A stretch of 64,000 nucleotides of DNA from Sphingomonas hankookensis. Lineage in GTDB: Bacteria; Pseudomonadota; Alphaproteobacteria; Sphingomonadales; Sphingomonadaceae. The notes beneath the pieces were generated by a model that ran no database searches, was not told where the DNA came from, and saw only the letters and a list, made by a program, of their open reading frames with translations. Both the position numbers and the translations under genes were made by a program. This document shows, in pieces, positions 32,269 to 41,338 of the stretch. Every line of letters starts with the position of its first letter. Position 1 is the first letter of the stretch. The DNA lies in NCBI RefSeq assembly GCF_022664465.1, contig NZ_JAKREV010000002.1, positions 496,001 through 560,000 on the forward strand, given 5' to 3'.

Positions 32269-33924
32269 ATGCAACCAGCTTATACGAAGCCTCAAACTCG
32301 CGAAGGCGATGAAGGAACCGCTTCGGCTGAAACTTTAATCGCGTCGCCGCAAACGGATACGCACATCATCGTTACTCCTCCCGAATCACCCGACGAATCC
32401 CCCCGCGAAGGCCAGCGCATCGCCAAGCTGATGGCGCGCGCCGGGGTAGCGTCGCGCCGCGATGTCGAACGCATGATCACCGCCGGCCGGGTCGCGCTGA
32501 ACGGTGTCGTCCTCGAAACGCCCGCGACGATCCTGCCGAACCTGAAGGGCGTGACCGTCGACGGCGCGCCCGTCGCCGCGCCCGAACCGACGCGCTTGTT
32601 CCGGTTCCACAAGCCGGCCGGCACGCTGACCGCCGAGCGCGACGGCGCCGGGCGGCCGACGATCTACGACCGGTTGCCCACGGATCTGCCGCGGCTGATT
32701 CCGGTCGGGCGGCTCGACCTGAATACCGAGGGGTTGTTGCTGATGACCACCGACGGCGAGTTCAAGCGCCGTCTGGAACTGCCCGCGACCGGGGTCGAGC
32801 GGACCTATCGCGCGCGTGCTTACGGCGAGATCAGCCAGCAACAGCTCGAAGACCTGATGCTGGGCATCGAGATCGAGGGCGTGCGCTATGGCCCAATCAA
32901 TGCCAACCTCGAACGGCGCACGGGAACCAATACCTGGATCGAGATGACGTTGACCGAAGGCAAGAACCGCGAGGTTCGCCGGGTACTCGAACATCTGGGG
33001 CTGAAGGTCTCGCGCCTGATCCGCACGCGCTATGGCCCGTTCAACCTGCTCGACCTGCCCGAGGGCGAGGTGGAGGAAATCCGGCAGCACGAACTGGTCG
33101 CGTTCCGCAAGACGCTGACCAACAAGCCGACCAGCAAGGCGGCGCCCGAGGGGGCCGATCCGGCGGCGCTGAAGGCGTGGCGGCGCGCGACGCCGCTGCC
33201 GCGGCCCGAACCGGTGGCGAACGAAGGCCGCTTCGGCGACGAACGCCGCCCGCGGACCGAGCGGGACGGCCAGCGTTCGGGGTTCAGCGGACGCCGCCCC
33301 GATCGCGACGCGCCGCAGGGTGGCGAACATCGTAGCTTCGGTGCGCGACCGCAGGGTGCGACGGAGCGCGGCGGCTTCGGTGCGCGGCCGCAGGGGTCGG
33401 GCGAACGCAGCGGGTTCGGCGCGCGACCACAGGGCGATGCGCGCCGCGTCGGACCGCGCACCCATGCGACCGAGCGGCCGGTCGAACGGCGCGAGGGGTT
33501 CGATCCGCTGGTGCAGGCGGGGCAGACGCCGGCCGAACGTCGCCAGCCCGGGCTGGGCGACCGCCGCGCCTATGGCGATCGTCCGGCGACCGGCGACAAT
33601 CCGCGTGCGCGCCGGGCAGCGGCGCATGCCGAGCGGCCGGGCTATGACGGCGTCGCGCGCGTGCCCCGCAAGCCACGCGAGGCTGCACCACAGGACGGCC
33701 GTCCCGACGGACGCCGCCCCCGCACCGCCGAACCGCAACCGGCCCGGCCGCCACGCGGGCCGGTCGATCGCCGCATGACGCAGGAGGAGGCCGCCGACGC
33801 CGACCGGGCGAGCTTCGTCGAACGGCCCAAGCGCAAGCCCGCCGGCTGGGCAAAGGCCGCCCCCTCCCCCCGTCCGACCAAGGGCAAGCCCAAGGGCGGA
33901 CGTCCGGGCGGAGGCAAGCGCTGA
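32269..33924 (+). CDS. rluB: 23S rRNA pseudouridine synthase RluB-like with long Arg/Pro-rich tail
   Basis: This 551-residue protein has an S4 RNA-binding domain (about 49-95, QRIAKLMARAGVASRRDVER) and an RsuA/RluB-type catalytic domain (about 110-280) with the catalytic Asp in GRLDLNTEGLL and the C-terminal EGKNREVRRV. Residues about 290-551 are a basic, low-complexity tail, including three 13-residue units based on GFGARPQG at 356, 369 and 382. Such tails are common on sphingomonad RluB. It modifies helix 89 of 23S rRNA by homology. ATG 32269 is the only suitable start, but only 23 bp separate it from the divergent receiver gene. It overlaps rsmD by one base. Confidence 0.88.
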   Translation: MQPAYTKPQTREGDEGTASAETLIASPQTDTHIIVTPPESPDESPREGQRIAKLMARAGVASRRDVERMITAGRVALNGVVLETPATILPNLKGVTVDGAPVAAPEPTRLFRFHKPAGTLTAERDGAGRPTIYDRLPTDLPRLIPVGRLDLNTEGLLLMTTDGEFKRRLELPATGVERTYRARAYGEISQQQLEDLMLGIEIEGVRYGPINANLERRTGTNTWIEMTLTEGKNREVRRVLEHLGLKVSRLIRTRYGPFNLLDLPEGEVEEIRQHELVAFRKTLTNKPTSKAAPEGADPAALKAWRRATPLPRPEPVANEGRFGDERRPRTERDGQRSGFSGRRPDRDAPQGGEHRSFGARPQGATERGGFGARPQGSGERSGFGARPQGDARRVGPRTHATERPVERREGFDPLVQAGQTPAERRQPGLGDRRAYGDRPATGDNPRARRAAAHAERPGYDGVARVPRKPREAAPQDGRPDGRRPRTAEPQPARPPRGPVDRRMTQEEAADADRASFVERPKRKPAGWAKAAPSPRPTKGKPKGGRPGGGKR

Positions 33925-34478
33925 TGCGGGTGATTTCGGGCCAGTGGCGCGGACGGCCGATCGTCGCGCCGAAGGGTGATGCGACCCGCCCCACCGCCGA
34001 TCGCACGCGCGAGGCGCTGTTTTCGATGCTGGCCAGCCGGGTCGGCAGCTTCGACGGACTGGCCGTCGCCGATCTGTTCGCCGGATCGGGTGCGCTGGGG
34101 ATCCAGGCATTGTCGCGCGGCGCGGCGACATGCCTGTTCGTCGAGCAGGATCGCGCCGCGCTGGACGCATTGCGTGCCAATCTGGCCAAGCTCAACGCGG
34201 CGGGCGGCGACGTGCGCGCGACGTCGGTACTGGCATTGGGCCCAGCGCCGAAGCCGCTCGACCTGGTGATGATGGACCCGCCTTATGGCAGCGGCGCCGG
34301 GGCAGTCGCGGCGGACAAGCTGGCGCGGCTGGGCTGGATCGGTCCGGCGACGTGGGTCAGCATCGAAACCGCGAAGGCGGAGGCACTCGACCTGCCGCAG
34401 TTCACGGTCGATGCCGAGCGCGTCTATGGCAAGGCGAAGGTCACGTTGCTGCGACTGGCCGAATCTGCCGACCGTTAA
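33924..34478 (+). CDS. rsmD: 16S rRNA (guanine966-N2)-methyltransferase
   Basis: This 184-residue SAM-dependent enzyme has the RsmD start MRVISGQWRGRPI, TRPTADRTREALFSML, the SAM-binding VADLFAGSGALGIQALSRGA and the catalytic DPPYG. Its ATG shares a base with the rluB stop (TGATG), so the two rRNA-modifying genes form an operon. Confidence 0.94.
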   Translation: MRVISGQWRGRPIVAPKGDATRPTADRTREALFSMLASRVGSFDGLAVADLFAGSGALGIQALSRGAATCLFVEQDRAALDALRANLAKLNAAGGDVRATSVLALGPAPKPLDLVMMDPPYGSGAGAVAADKLARLGWIGPATWVSIETAKAEALDLPQFTVDAERVYGKAKVTLLRLAESADR

Positions 34479-34536
34479 CGGTTTTCCGCGCAAAGGCTGC
34501 TACGACGATCGCAGAACTGCGTAGCGGAACCCGAGG

Positions 34537-35721
34537 ATGGATAGCGCGGTATATGCCCTGATCGTCAACGCCTGCGTCGCCGGGCTGTTCGCGGTCACGT
34601 TCGCGATCATTCGCCTGTCCTATCCGGGCCAGGGCGCGGCGACGTGTCTGGCCACCGCCTATCTGGTCGGTGCGATCACGCCGCTCAGCGAACTGGGCAT
34701 CCTGCTGACCCCGTTCACCACGGCGTGCATGATCCTGAGCTATGCGTCGTTGCTGACGTGCATCGCCTTGCTGGCGCTGGGACTGCGGCCCCTGTCCGGA
34801 TTGCCGCGACCGTGGCGGCCGGTGATCGCGCTGCTCGTGGCCGGCGCGGTGTTGCGCGCCGCGATCTGGTACGGACCGCGCAACGCGCTGTGGTACGAAC
34901 TGCTCTATCAGCTGCCGTTCGTCGCCGGGTCGGCGATGGCGACGTTCTTCGCGATCGACGCGGTGCGGCGGCGGCGTGGCCCGTTGTGGCTGGCGTTGGC
35001 GGTCGCGCTGGGGCTGACGACGGCGCATTTCGTGGTGAAGCCGTTCTTCGCCGCGACCTTCGGATCGGGCAGTTCGGCGCAGACCTATGCCGCCAGCAGC
35101 TATGCGCTGTTTTCGCAGGCGACCGGCGGCGTGCTGATGGTGATGACCGGGTTGCTGATCCTGTTGCTGGTCGTGCAGTCGGCGATGGGCCGCACGATCG
35201 CCGAATCCGAAACCGATCCGCTGACCCGCGTCGCCAACCGTCGCGGGTTCGAACGTCGGGCAATGCCGATGGTGCGACAGGCGTTCACCGAACGCGAGCC
35301 GCTGGCCGCGATCCTGTTCGACCTCGACCATTTCAAGCGGGTCAACGACAATTACGGCCATGCGACCGGCGATGCGGTGCTGCGCGCCTTTGCGATGCTG
35401 CTGGTCGACCGGTTGCCACCATCGGCCGTGATCGCAAGGCTGGGCGGCGAGGAGTTCGTGGCGCTGCTCGACCGCACCACGTTGCGGGGCGCATGGCTGG
35501 CGGCGCAATCGGTACGGGCGACCTTGCCGACGATGGGCAGCCACCTGCCGCCGATCACGGTCAGCGCCGGGCTGGCCGCGCTGGTGCCGGGCGACACGCT
35601 GATCGACCTGATCGACCGGGCCGACCAGTGCGCCTATGACGCCAAGCGGCAAGGGCGCAACCGCATCTGCCCGGTGCCCGACCCGCTGATGGCCGACCAG
35701 CCGCTCGTCCGCGCGGGGTGA
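34537..35721 (+). CDS. Membrane diguanylate cyclase (GGDEF)
   Basis: This 394-residue protein has six or seven N-terminal membrane helices (about 1-220) and a C-terminal GGDEF domain. The domain starts with ESETDPLTRVANRRGFERRA and contains FDLDHFKRVND and the active-site GGEEF at 303-307. The inhibitory RxxD site five residues upstream is missing (sequence PSAV), so product inhibition by c-di-GMP at that site is not expected. The sensory membrane part is unlike the MASE domains I can recognise. It follows rsmD by 58 bp. Confidence 0.92.
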   Translation: MDSAVYALIVNACVAGLFAVTFAIIRLSYPGQGAATCLATAYLVGAITPLSELGILLTPFTTACMILSYASLLTCIALLALGLRPLSGLPRPWRPVIALLVAGAVLRAAIWYGPRNALWYELLYQLPFVAGSAMATFFAIDAVRRRRGPLWLALAVALGLTTAHFVVKPFFAATFGSGSSAQTYAASSYALFSQATGGVLMVMTGLLILLLVVQSAMGRTIAESETDPLTRVANRRGFERRAMPMVRQAFTEREPLAAILFDLDHFKRVNDNYGHATGDAVLRAFAMLLVDRLPPSAVIARLGGEEFVALLDRTTLRGAWLAAQSVRATLPTMGSHLPPITVSAGLAALVPGDTLIDLIDRADQCAYDAKRQGRNRICPVPDPLMADQPLVRAG

Positions 35722-36987
35722 TCAGTCGCGCCGCGGCACCAGCAGCAGTCCGACGATGCTCGCAACCCCCGCCGCGCCCAGCACGCCGCCGACCGCGGCA
35801 AGGCCATGCGACACCGACAATGCCTGCGCGATGCTGGGGGTCAGCCCGCCACCGATCACGCCGCCGATGTTGAACCCCATCGACGCGCCGGTATAGCGCA
35901 CCCGCGCGGGGAACAGCGCGGGCAACCATGCGCCGAGCGGTCCGTAGACGAACCCCATCATCAGCAGCGCGAACGACAGCCACGCACCAATCACGAACAG
36001 GCTGCCCGCCCCGACCATCGGCCCGAGCAGCACACCGGCCAGCACGACGCCGACGCACCCGCCGGACAGCACCCGTGCCGGGGTCGAGCGGTCCGACAGC
36101 CAGCCGGCGAGCGCGATGCCCAGCGCCATGAACAGGATCGCCACCAGCTGCGTCTGGAGGAACGCGCTGCGACTATAGCCGAGCGTGGTGGTGCCGTAGC
36201 CGAGGACGAAGGTGGTCGCGATATAATAGAGCGCGAAACAGGCGACGACGCCGAACGTCCCCGCCAGCGTTGCGCGCAAATGACCGCGCGCGAGTTCGGC
36301 CAGCGGCACCGCCGCCGGTGCCTCACGCTCCAGCGCCGCGGCAAACGCCGGCGTCTCGTGCAGCTTTACCCGCACCCAGAGGCCCAAACCGACTAGCACC
36401 ACGCTGAACAGGAACGGCAGGCGCCAGCCCCATGCGACGAAGTCCGCTTCGGACAGCGTCAGGCCGAGCAGCAGGAACAGCCCGTTGGCGGCGATGAAGC
36501 CGACCGGCGCGCCCAGCTGCGGCACCATGCCGAACCGTCCACGCCAGCCCGGCGGGGCATTCTCGACCGCCAGCAACGCCGCCCCGCCCCATTCGCCGCC
36601 CAGCCCCAGCCCCTGCGCGAACCGCAGCACGCACAGCAGCAGCGGCGCGAACCAGCCGATCTGGGCATAGGTCGGCAGGAATGCGATCAGCAACGTCGAT
36701 CCGCCCATCAGCATCAGCGAGGCGACCAGCGTCGACTTGCGCCCCAGCCGGTCGCCGAAATGCCCGAACACTGCCGCGCCCAGCGGCCGGGCGATGAAGG
36801 CGAGACCGATCGAGAGATAGCTCGCCATCAGCTGCGCCGATGCGCTGCCCGACGGAAAGAACAGCGGCCCGAAGACGAGGGTCGCGGCAGTTGCATAGAT
36901 ATAGAAGTCGTAGAATTCGACCGACGTGCCGATCAGACTGGCGATCAGGATACGGCGATGCGCGCGCATGGGATGGGGGGTGTGCAT
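35722..36987 (-). CDS. MFS metabolite:H+ symporter (ShiA/KgtP-type)
   Basis: This 421-residue protein has 12 membrane helices and the metabolite:H+ symporter hallmarks: IGTSVEFYDFYIYATAAT near the N-terminus, FGHFGDRLGRKSTL in loop 2-3 and LRFAQGLGLGGEWGGAALLA. Family members import dicarboxylates, shikimate, proline/betaine or citrate; the substrate here is not clear. It converges on the GGDEF gene with the stop codons adjacent. Confidence 0.88.
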   Translation of the reverse strand: MHTPHPMRAHRRILIASLIGTSVEFYDFYIYATAATLVFGPLFFPSGSASAQLMASYLSIGLAFIARPLGAAVFGHFGDRLGRKSTLVASLMLMGGSTLLIAFLPTYAQIGWFAPLLLCVLRFAQGLGLGGEWGGAALLAVENAPPGWRGRFGMVPQLGAPVGFIAANGLFLLLGLTLSEADFVAWGWRLPFLFSVVLVGLGLWVRVKLHETPAFAAALEREAPAAVPLAELARGHLRATLAGTFGVVACFALYYIATTFVLGYGTTTLGYSRSAFLQTQLVAILFMALGIALAGWLSDRSTPARVLSGGCVGVVLAGVLLGPMVGAGSLFVIGAWLSFALLMMGFVYGPLGAWLPALFPARVRYTGASMGFNIGGVIGGGLTPSIAQALSVSHGLAAVGGVLGAAGVASIVGLLLVPRRD

Positions 36988-37074
36988 ATTGCCCCGACTA
37001 GCGTCGTGACGGTCTGGGGCAAGAAGCTTTCACGCTGAGCGGGCGTGGCGCAACTATTGCGTGGACAGCCGCCA

Positions 37075-37171
37075 TCGTCATTCCCGCGGAGGCGGGAATC
37101 CATATGCGCTGACGTCTCGATTGATCCGCAGCGTCGGCGCATATGGACTCCCGCCTTCGCGGGAGTGATGA
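37075..37171. repeat. R2 palindromic repeat, copy 2
   Basis: This 97-bp imperfect palindrome starts TCGTCATTCCCGCGGAGGCG and ends CGCCTTCGCGGGAGTGATGA, with inner TCCATATGCGC / GCGCATATGGA arms. It lies 8 bp from the UrcA stop codon, between two minus-strand genes. Confidence 0.85.
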
Positions 37172-37179
37172 AGCTTGGT

Positions 37180-37482
37180 TCAACGCGCGCTGGCGACCGC
37201 CACCGGGGTCAGCTGCGCCATGCGCACCTGCGCGTCGCTGCGCATTTCATTGCGGCAGCGGCGTTCGTCGTTCAGGCGACGCAGACCCATAATGCGCGAC
37301 TGGCAGGCGTGGAGCGCGGCGCGGTCGATGCGCGCGTCGAGAATGCGGCGGCCCTCGACCGAGGCAAGGTTCAGCCCGGCATAAGACACGCGCACCGATA
37401 CGGGCTCGCGCTCCTCGGCATGGGCAACGGACGACAGGCAAGCGGCGGCGGACGCCGCGAGGGCGATGAAACGGATGGTCAT
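37180..37482 (-). CDS. UrcA-family exported protein
   Basis: This 100-residue protein has a signal peptide (MTIRFIALAASAAACLSSVA). The UrcA pattern is VRVSYAGLNLASVEGRRILD, then ARIDRAALHACQ and a second Cys in RRCRNEM, probably forming a disulfide. UrcA proteins are common in sphingomonads and caulobacters and have no known activity. The start is set by CAGGAG 5 nt before the ATG. The much longer open frame in this register, antisense to uvrD, is not coding. Confidence 0.8.
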   Translation of the reverse strand: MTIRFIALAASAAACLSSVAHAEEREPVSVRVSYAGLNLASVEGRRILDARIDRAALHACQSRIMGLRRLNDERRCRNEMRSDAQVRMAQLTPVAVASAR

Positions 37483-37668
37483 GGGTGCTCCTGCGAATAC
37501 GGTGCCCGTCGCGGCAGCGGTCGCCCAAGGTGGCGCCGCCGTCCACCGGCAGCCGCGCGATAGCCCGGCTATGTTGCATCGCAACGAAGGTAGAGTGGCA
37601 AATTGATGACGGTTGAGAAACGAAATCCTTGCTTGTCGCTGTACGGTTCGTTCCCTACCTGTTCGACG

Positions 37669-39957
37669 ATGTCCTCGATTACGCCGCCCGCCCCGACCCC
37701 CGCCGACCCGCCCTATCTTCGCGGCCTGAACGAGCCGCAACGCGATGCGGTGCTGACGACCGACGGTCCGGTGCTGGTGCTGGCGGGGGCGGGTACCGGC
37801 AAGACCGCCGCACTGACCGCGCGGCTGGCGCACCTGCTCTACACGCGCAAGGCCTATCCGTCCGAGATCCTGTCGGTGACCTTCACCAACAAGGCGGCGA
37901 GGGAAATGCGCGAGCGGGTCGGGCGGCTGGTCGGCGATCTGGTCGAAGGGATGCCGTGGCTCGGCACGTTCCACGCGATCGGCGCCAAGATGCTGCGACG
38001 GCATGCCGAGCTGGTCGGGTTGCAGTCGAACTTTACCATTCTCGACACCGACGATCAGTTGCGGCTGCTCAAGCAGCTGATCGTCGCTGCCGACTTGGAC
38101 GAAAAGCGCTGGCCGGCGCGCAGCCTGGCGGGGCTGATCGACGGGTGGAAGAACAAGGGCATGGTCCCGGCCGATGTCGATGCCGGCGAGAGCGAGCGTT
38201 TCGCCAACGGGCGCGGCGGCGAACTGTACCAGCAATATCAGGACCGGTTGAAGGCGGTGAACGCCTGCGACTTCGGCGATCTGCTGTTGCACGTCCTGAC
38301 GATCCTGCGCACCGACCGCGACGTGCTGGCGCAATATCAGCAGCGCTTCCGCTACATCATGGTCGACGAATATCAGGACACCAACAGCGTCCAGTATCTG
38401 TGGCTGCGGCTGCTGGCGCAGGAGCGGCGCAACCTGTGCTGCGTCGGCGACGACGACCAGTCGATCTATTCGTGGCGCGGCGCGCAGGTCGAAAATATCC
38501 TGCGGTTCGAGCGTGATTTTCCGGGTGCGAAGATCATCAAGCTCGAACAGAATTACCGGTCGACGCCGCACATCCTCGGCGCGGCGTCGGGTGTCATCGC
38601 GCATAATGGCGGGCGGCTGGGCAAGACGCTGTGGACCGAAACCGATGTCGGCGAGAAGGTCCGCGTCATCGGCGTGTGGGACGGCCCCGAAGAAGCGCGC
38701 CGCGTCGGCGAGACGATCGAACGCGGGCAGCGTGACGGCAAGAATCTCGACAATTTCGCCATCCTGGTGCGCGCGCAGCATCAGACGCGCGAGTTCGAGG
38801 AACGCTTCATCGGCATCGGCATGCCGTATCGCATCGTCGGCGGCTTCCGCTTCTATGAACGTGCCGAAATCCGCGATGCGCTGGCCTATCTGCGCGTCGT
38901 CAACCAGCCGGCCGACGATCTGGCGTTCGAACGGATCGTCAACGTACCGAAGCGGGGCCTGGGCGACAAGGCGGTGCAGACCGTCCACCGCTTCGCGCGG
39001 GCGACCGGCAGTTCGCTGATGACCGCCGCCGCGCGTATCCTTGACACCGATGAGCTGACCGGGGCGGCGCGCAAGTCGCTGGGGCGGCTGGTCGGCGATT
39101 TCGCACGGTGGCGCGACATGGCGCAGAGCTTGCCGCACGCCGAGCTGGCGCGGCAGCTGCTCGACGAGAGCGGCTATACCGCGATGTATCAGGCGGAAAA
39201 GACCGCCGAAGCCGCGGGCCGGCTGGAGAATCTGACCGAACTCGTCCGCGCGATGGAAGAATATGAGTCGCTCGGCGCGTTCCTCGAACACGTCAGCCTT
39301 GTGATGGACAACGAGGCGTCGGCGGAGGAGCCCAAGGTCACGATCATGACCATCCACGCCGCCAAGGGGCTGGAATTCGACACGGTGTTCTGCGTCGGAT
39401 GGGAGGAAGGGTTGTTCCCGTCGCAGCGGTCGCTCGACGAGGGCGGCACCGCGTCGCTGGAGGAGGAGCGCCGCCTCGCCTATGTCGCAATCACGCGGGC
39501 GCGGCGGATGGCGGTGGTACTCCATGCCGCGAACCGGCGCATCTATGGCCAGTGGAATTCGTCGCTGCCCTCGCGCTTCGTCGGCGAATTGCCGGACGAG
39601 CATATCGAGAGCGAGACGACGATGTCGGGCGGCGAAAGCCTGTGGCGCGCAAACTGGAGCGAGCGCGCTGACCCGTTCGCCGACGTCGCGCGCGGCACCG
39701 GGCGCGGACCGGGCTGGCAGCGGGCGGCATCGCAAGGATCGGGCTTCACCCCCACCCCGTCGCGCGTGGTCGAGGCGCGGACGAGCGCGATCAGCCTGGG
39801 CAACAAGGGACGCAGCGACCTGTCGAAGGGGCAGCGGGTGTTCCACCAGAAGTTCGGATACGGCACGATCGAGACGATCGAAGGCAACAAGCTGGAAGTA
39901 TCGTTCGAAACCGCCGGGCAGAAACGGGTGCTCGATAGTTTCGTGACGCCGGGATGA
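37669..39957 (+). CDS. uvrD: UvrD/PcrA-type DNA helicase
   Basis: This 762-residue SF1A helicase unwinds DNA 3'-5' in nucleotide-excision and mismatch repair and at stalled forks. The motifs are complete: Q-motif LRGLNEPQRDAV, Walker A AGAGTGKT, TFTNKAAREM, Walker B VDEYQDTN, GDDDQSIYSWRGA, QNYRST, TIHAAKGLEFD and VAITRARR. The C-terminal Tudor-like end (FGYGTIETIEGNKLEVSFET) is typical of UvrD/PcrA. ATG 37669 is chosen; ATG 37606 is also in frame but its extra 21 residues look unlike the family. Confidence 0.93.
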   Translation: MSSITPPAPTPADPPYLRGLNEPQRDAVLTTDGPVLVLAGAGTGKTAALTARLAHLLYTRKAYPSEILSVTFTNKAAREMRERVGRLVGDLVEGMPWLGTFHAIGAKMLRRHAELVGLQSNFTILDTDDQLRLLKQLIVAADLDEKRWPARSLAGLIDGWKNKGMVPADVDAGESERFANGRGGELYQQYQDRLKAVNACDFGDLLLHVLTILRTDRDVLAQYQQRFRYIMVDEYQDTNSVQYLWLRLLAQERRNLCCVGDDDQSIYSWRGAQVENILRFERDFPGAKIIKLEQNYRSTPHILGAASGVIAHNGGRLGKTLWTETDVGEKVRVIGVWDGPEEARRVGETIERGQRDGKNLDNFAILVRAQHQTREFEERFIGIGMPYRIVGGFRFYERAEIRDALAYLRVVNQPADDLAFERIVNVPKRGLGDKAVQTVHRFARATGSSLMTAAARILDTDELTGAARKSLGRLVGDFARWRDMAQSLPHAELARQLLDESGYTAMYQAEKTAEAAGRLENLTELVRAMEEYESLGAFLEHVSLVMDNEASAEEPKVTIMTIHAAKGLEFDTVFCVGWEEGLFPSQRSLDEGGTASLEEERRLAYVAITRARRMAVVLHAANRRIYGQWNSSLPSRFVGELPDEHIESETTMSGGESLWRANWSERADPFADVARGTGRGPGWQRAASQGSGFTPTPSRVVEARTSAISLGNKGRSDLSKGQRVFHQKFGYGTIETIEGNKLEVSFETAGQKRVLDSFVTPG

Positions 39958-40058
39958 TGGATGAAGCCATCCTGAACGACCGTTAATCTGGATCAAAGAC
40001 GCCCATACTTCAGTACGTTATTCTTGGTCCGCCGGGTACAGACGTACAGGGAGGCCAT

Positions 40059-40247
40059 ATGTCGACTACCGACAATATCGATTATTACCGCCGTCGTCTG
40101 AACGAGGCGGAGCAGCGCGCCGAACAGGCCGAACTGCCCGAAGTGCGTCGGGTGCATCGCGAAATGGCGGAACGCTATACCGCGATCCTGCGCGACGTCG
40201 AACGCGGGGCGGGCCGGCCGGTGCTGGGAATCGTGCCGCGCAACTGA
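40059..40247 (+). CDS. Small conserved protein, function unknown
   Basis: This 62-residue, highly charged, helical protein (YYRRRLNEAEQRAEQAELPE, then VRRVHREMAERYTAILRDVE) has no membrane segment or signal. A clear GGGAGG ends 6 nt before ATG 40059, supporting expression. I recall proteins of this style in sphingomonads but no function. It could be a small coiled-coil partner of another protein. Confidence 0.7.
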   Translation: MSTTDNIDYYRRRLNEAEQRAEQAELPEVRRVHREMAERYTAILRDVERGAGRPVLGIVPRN

Positions 40248-40322
40248 CGGTGCGGTGTACGACAGGCAACCGCGCCGCGCCTCACTCGTTTGGGCCAAGC
40301 ATTTCCAGACGAGGATTCCGCA

Positions 40323-41147
40323 ATGCCCTATGTAAAGACCCGTGACGGCACCAGCCTGTTCGTGAAGGATTGGGGACAGGGTCGCCCGGTGATCCTGATC
40401 CATGGCTGGCCGCTGTCGGCCGACAGCTGGGACCCGCAGGCGATGGCGCTGGCCGACGCCGGCTATCGCGTGATCGCCTATGATCGGCGCGGCTTCGGGC
40501 GGTCGGACCAGCCGTGGTCGGGCTATGATTACAACACGCTGTCGGACGATCTGGCCGATGTGATGCAGGAAACCGGCGTCACCGACGATGCCGCGCTGAT
40601 CGGCTTCTCGATGGGTGGCGGCGAAGTCGCCCGCTACATGTCGCGCCATGGCGGCAAGGGCGTGACCCGCGCGGGCTTCATCGGATCGGTCGTGCCGTAC
40701 ATGCTCCAGACCGACGACAATCCCGATGGCGTGCCGCAGGACCAGCTTCAGGAGATCGCCGATAACATCAAGGCGGATCGCCCGAAATTCTTCCGCACCT
40801 TCTTCGACCAGTTCTACGGCGTCGGCTTCATCACCAGCCCGGTGAGCGAGGAAGTGTTGGACCTGTCGTGGAACACCGCGATGATGGCGGGGCTCAAGCC
40901 AACACTGGCGTGCGCGGAATCGTTCGGGACGACCGATTTCCGTCCCGACCTGCCGTCGATCACCGTACCCACGCTGATCATCCACGGCACGTCGGACCAG
41001 ACCGTGCCGATCGACGCGACCGGCCGCGCGCTGGCCAAGGCGCTGCCGAATGCAACCTTCATCGAATATGACGGCGCGCCCCACGGGTTGTTCGCGACGG
41101 AAAGCGACCGGTTGACCGAGGACCTGCTGACGTTCCTCGGCCGGTAG
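40323..41147 (+). CDS. Alpha/beta-fold hydrolase (non-haem chloroperoxidase-like)
   Basis: This 274-residue protein has the oxyanion HGWPLSADSW, nucleophile Ser96 in GFSMGGGE, acid Asp225 in HGTSDQTVP and His254 in APHGLF. The fold and spacing are those of the perhydrolase/chloroperoxidase-type esterases, which often show only ester hydrolysis in vivo. No signal peptide. ATG 40323 follows GAGGA at about 10 nt. It stands alone, with an R2 repeat after it. Confidence 0.88.
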   Translation: MPYVKTRDGTSLFVKDWGQGRPVILIHGWPLSADSWDPQAMALADAGYRVIAYDRRGFGRSDQPWSGYDYNTLSDDLADVMQETGVTDDAALIGFSMGGGEVARYMSRHGGKGVTRAGFIGSVVPYMLQTDDNPDGVPQDQLQEIADNIKADRPKFFRTFFDQFYGVGFITSPVSEEVLDLSWNTAMMAGLKPTLACAESFGTTDFRPDLPSITVPTLIIHGTSDQTVPIDATGRALAKALPNATFIEYDGAPHGLFATESDRLTEDLLTFLGR

Positions 41148-41162
41148 GCATCGCCCGTTCCT

Positions 41163-41257
41163 CCGTCATTCCCGCGCAGGGGGGAATCCATAGGCGCCAC
41201 GGTCGTGATCGACCGGAACGTCGGCGTATATGGACCCCCGCCTGCGCGGGGGTGACA
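41163..41257. repeat. R2 palindromic repeat, copy 3
   Basis: This 95-bp imperfect palindrome starts CCGTCATTCCCGCGCAGGGG and ends CCCGCCTGCGCGGGGGTGAC, with inner ATCCATAGGCGCC / GGCGTATATGGA arms. It lies 15 bp after the alpha/beta hydrolase gene and 81 bp before the MFS gene. Confidence 0.83.
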
Positions 41258-41338
41258 AGGGGTGGGACAAGCCTCGACCCAATACCCCCAAAGCCGATCT
41301 GCATTGCTCCGGCCAGCCAGCGGACCTAAAGCCAGCCC

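Noticed and set aside
37180..39996. A 938-codon minus-strand open frame covering uvrD
   Set aside because: Only the last 100 codons (UrcA protein, with its own Shine-Dalgarno at 37482) are real. The rest is the antisense of uvrD.
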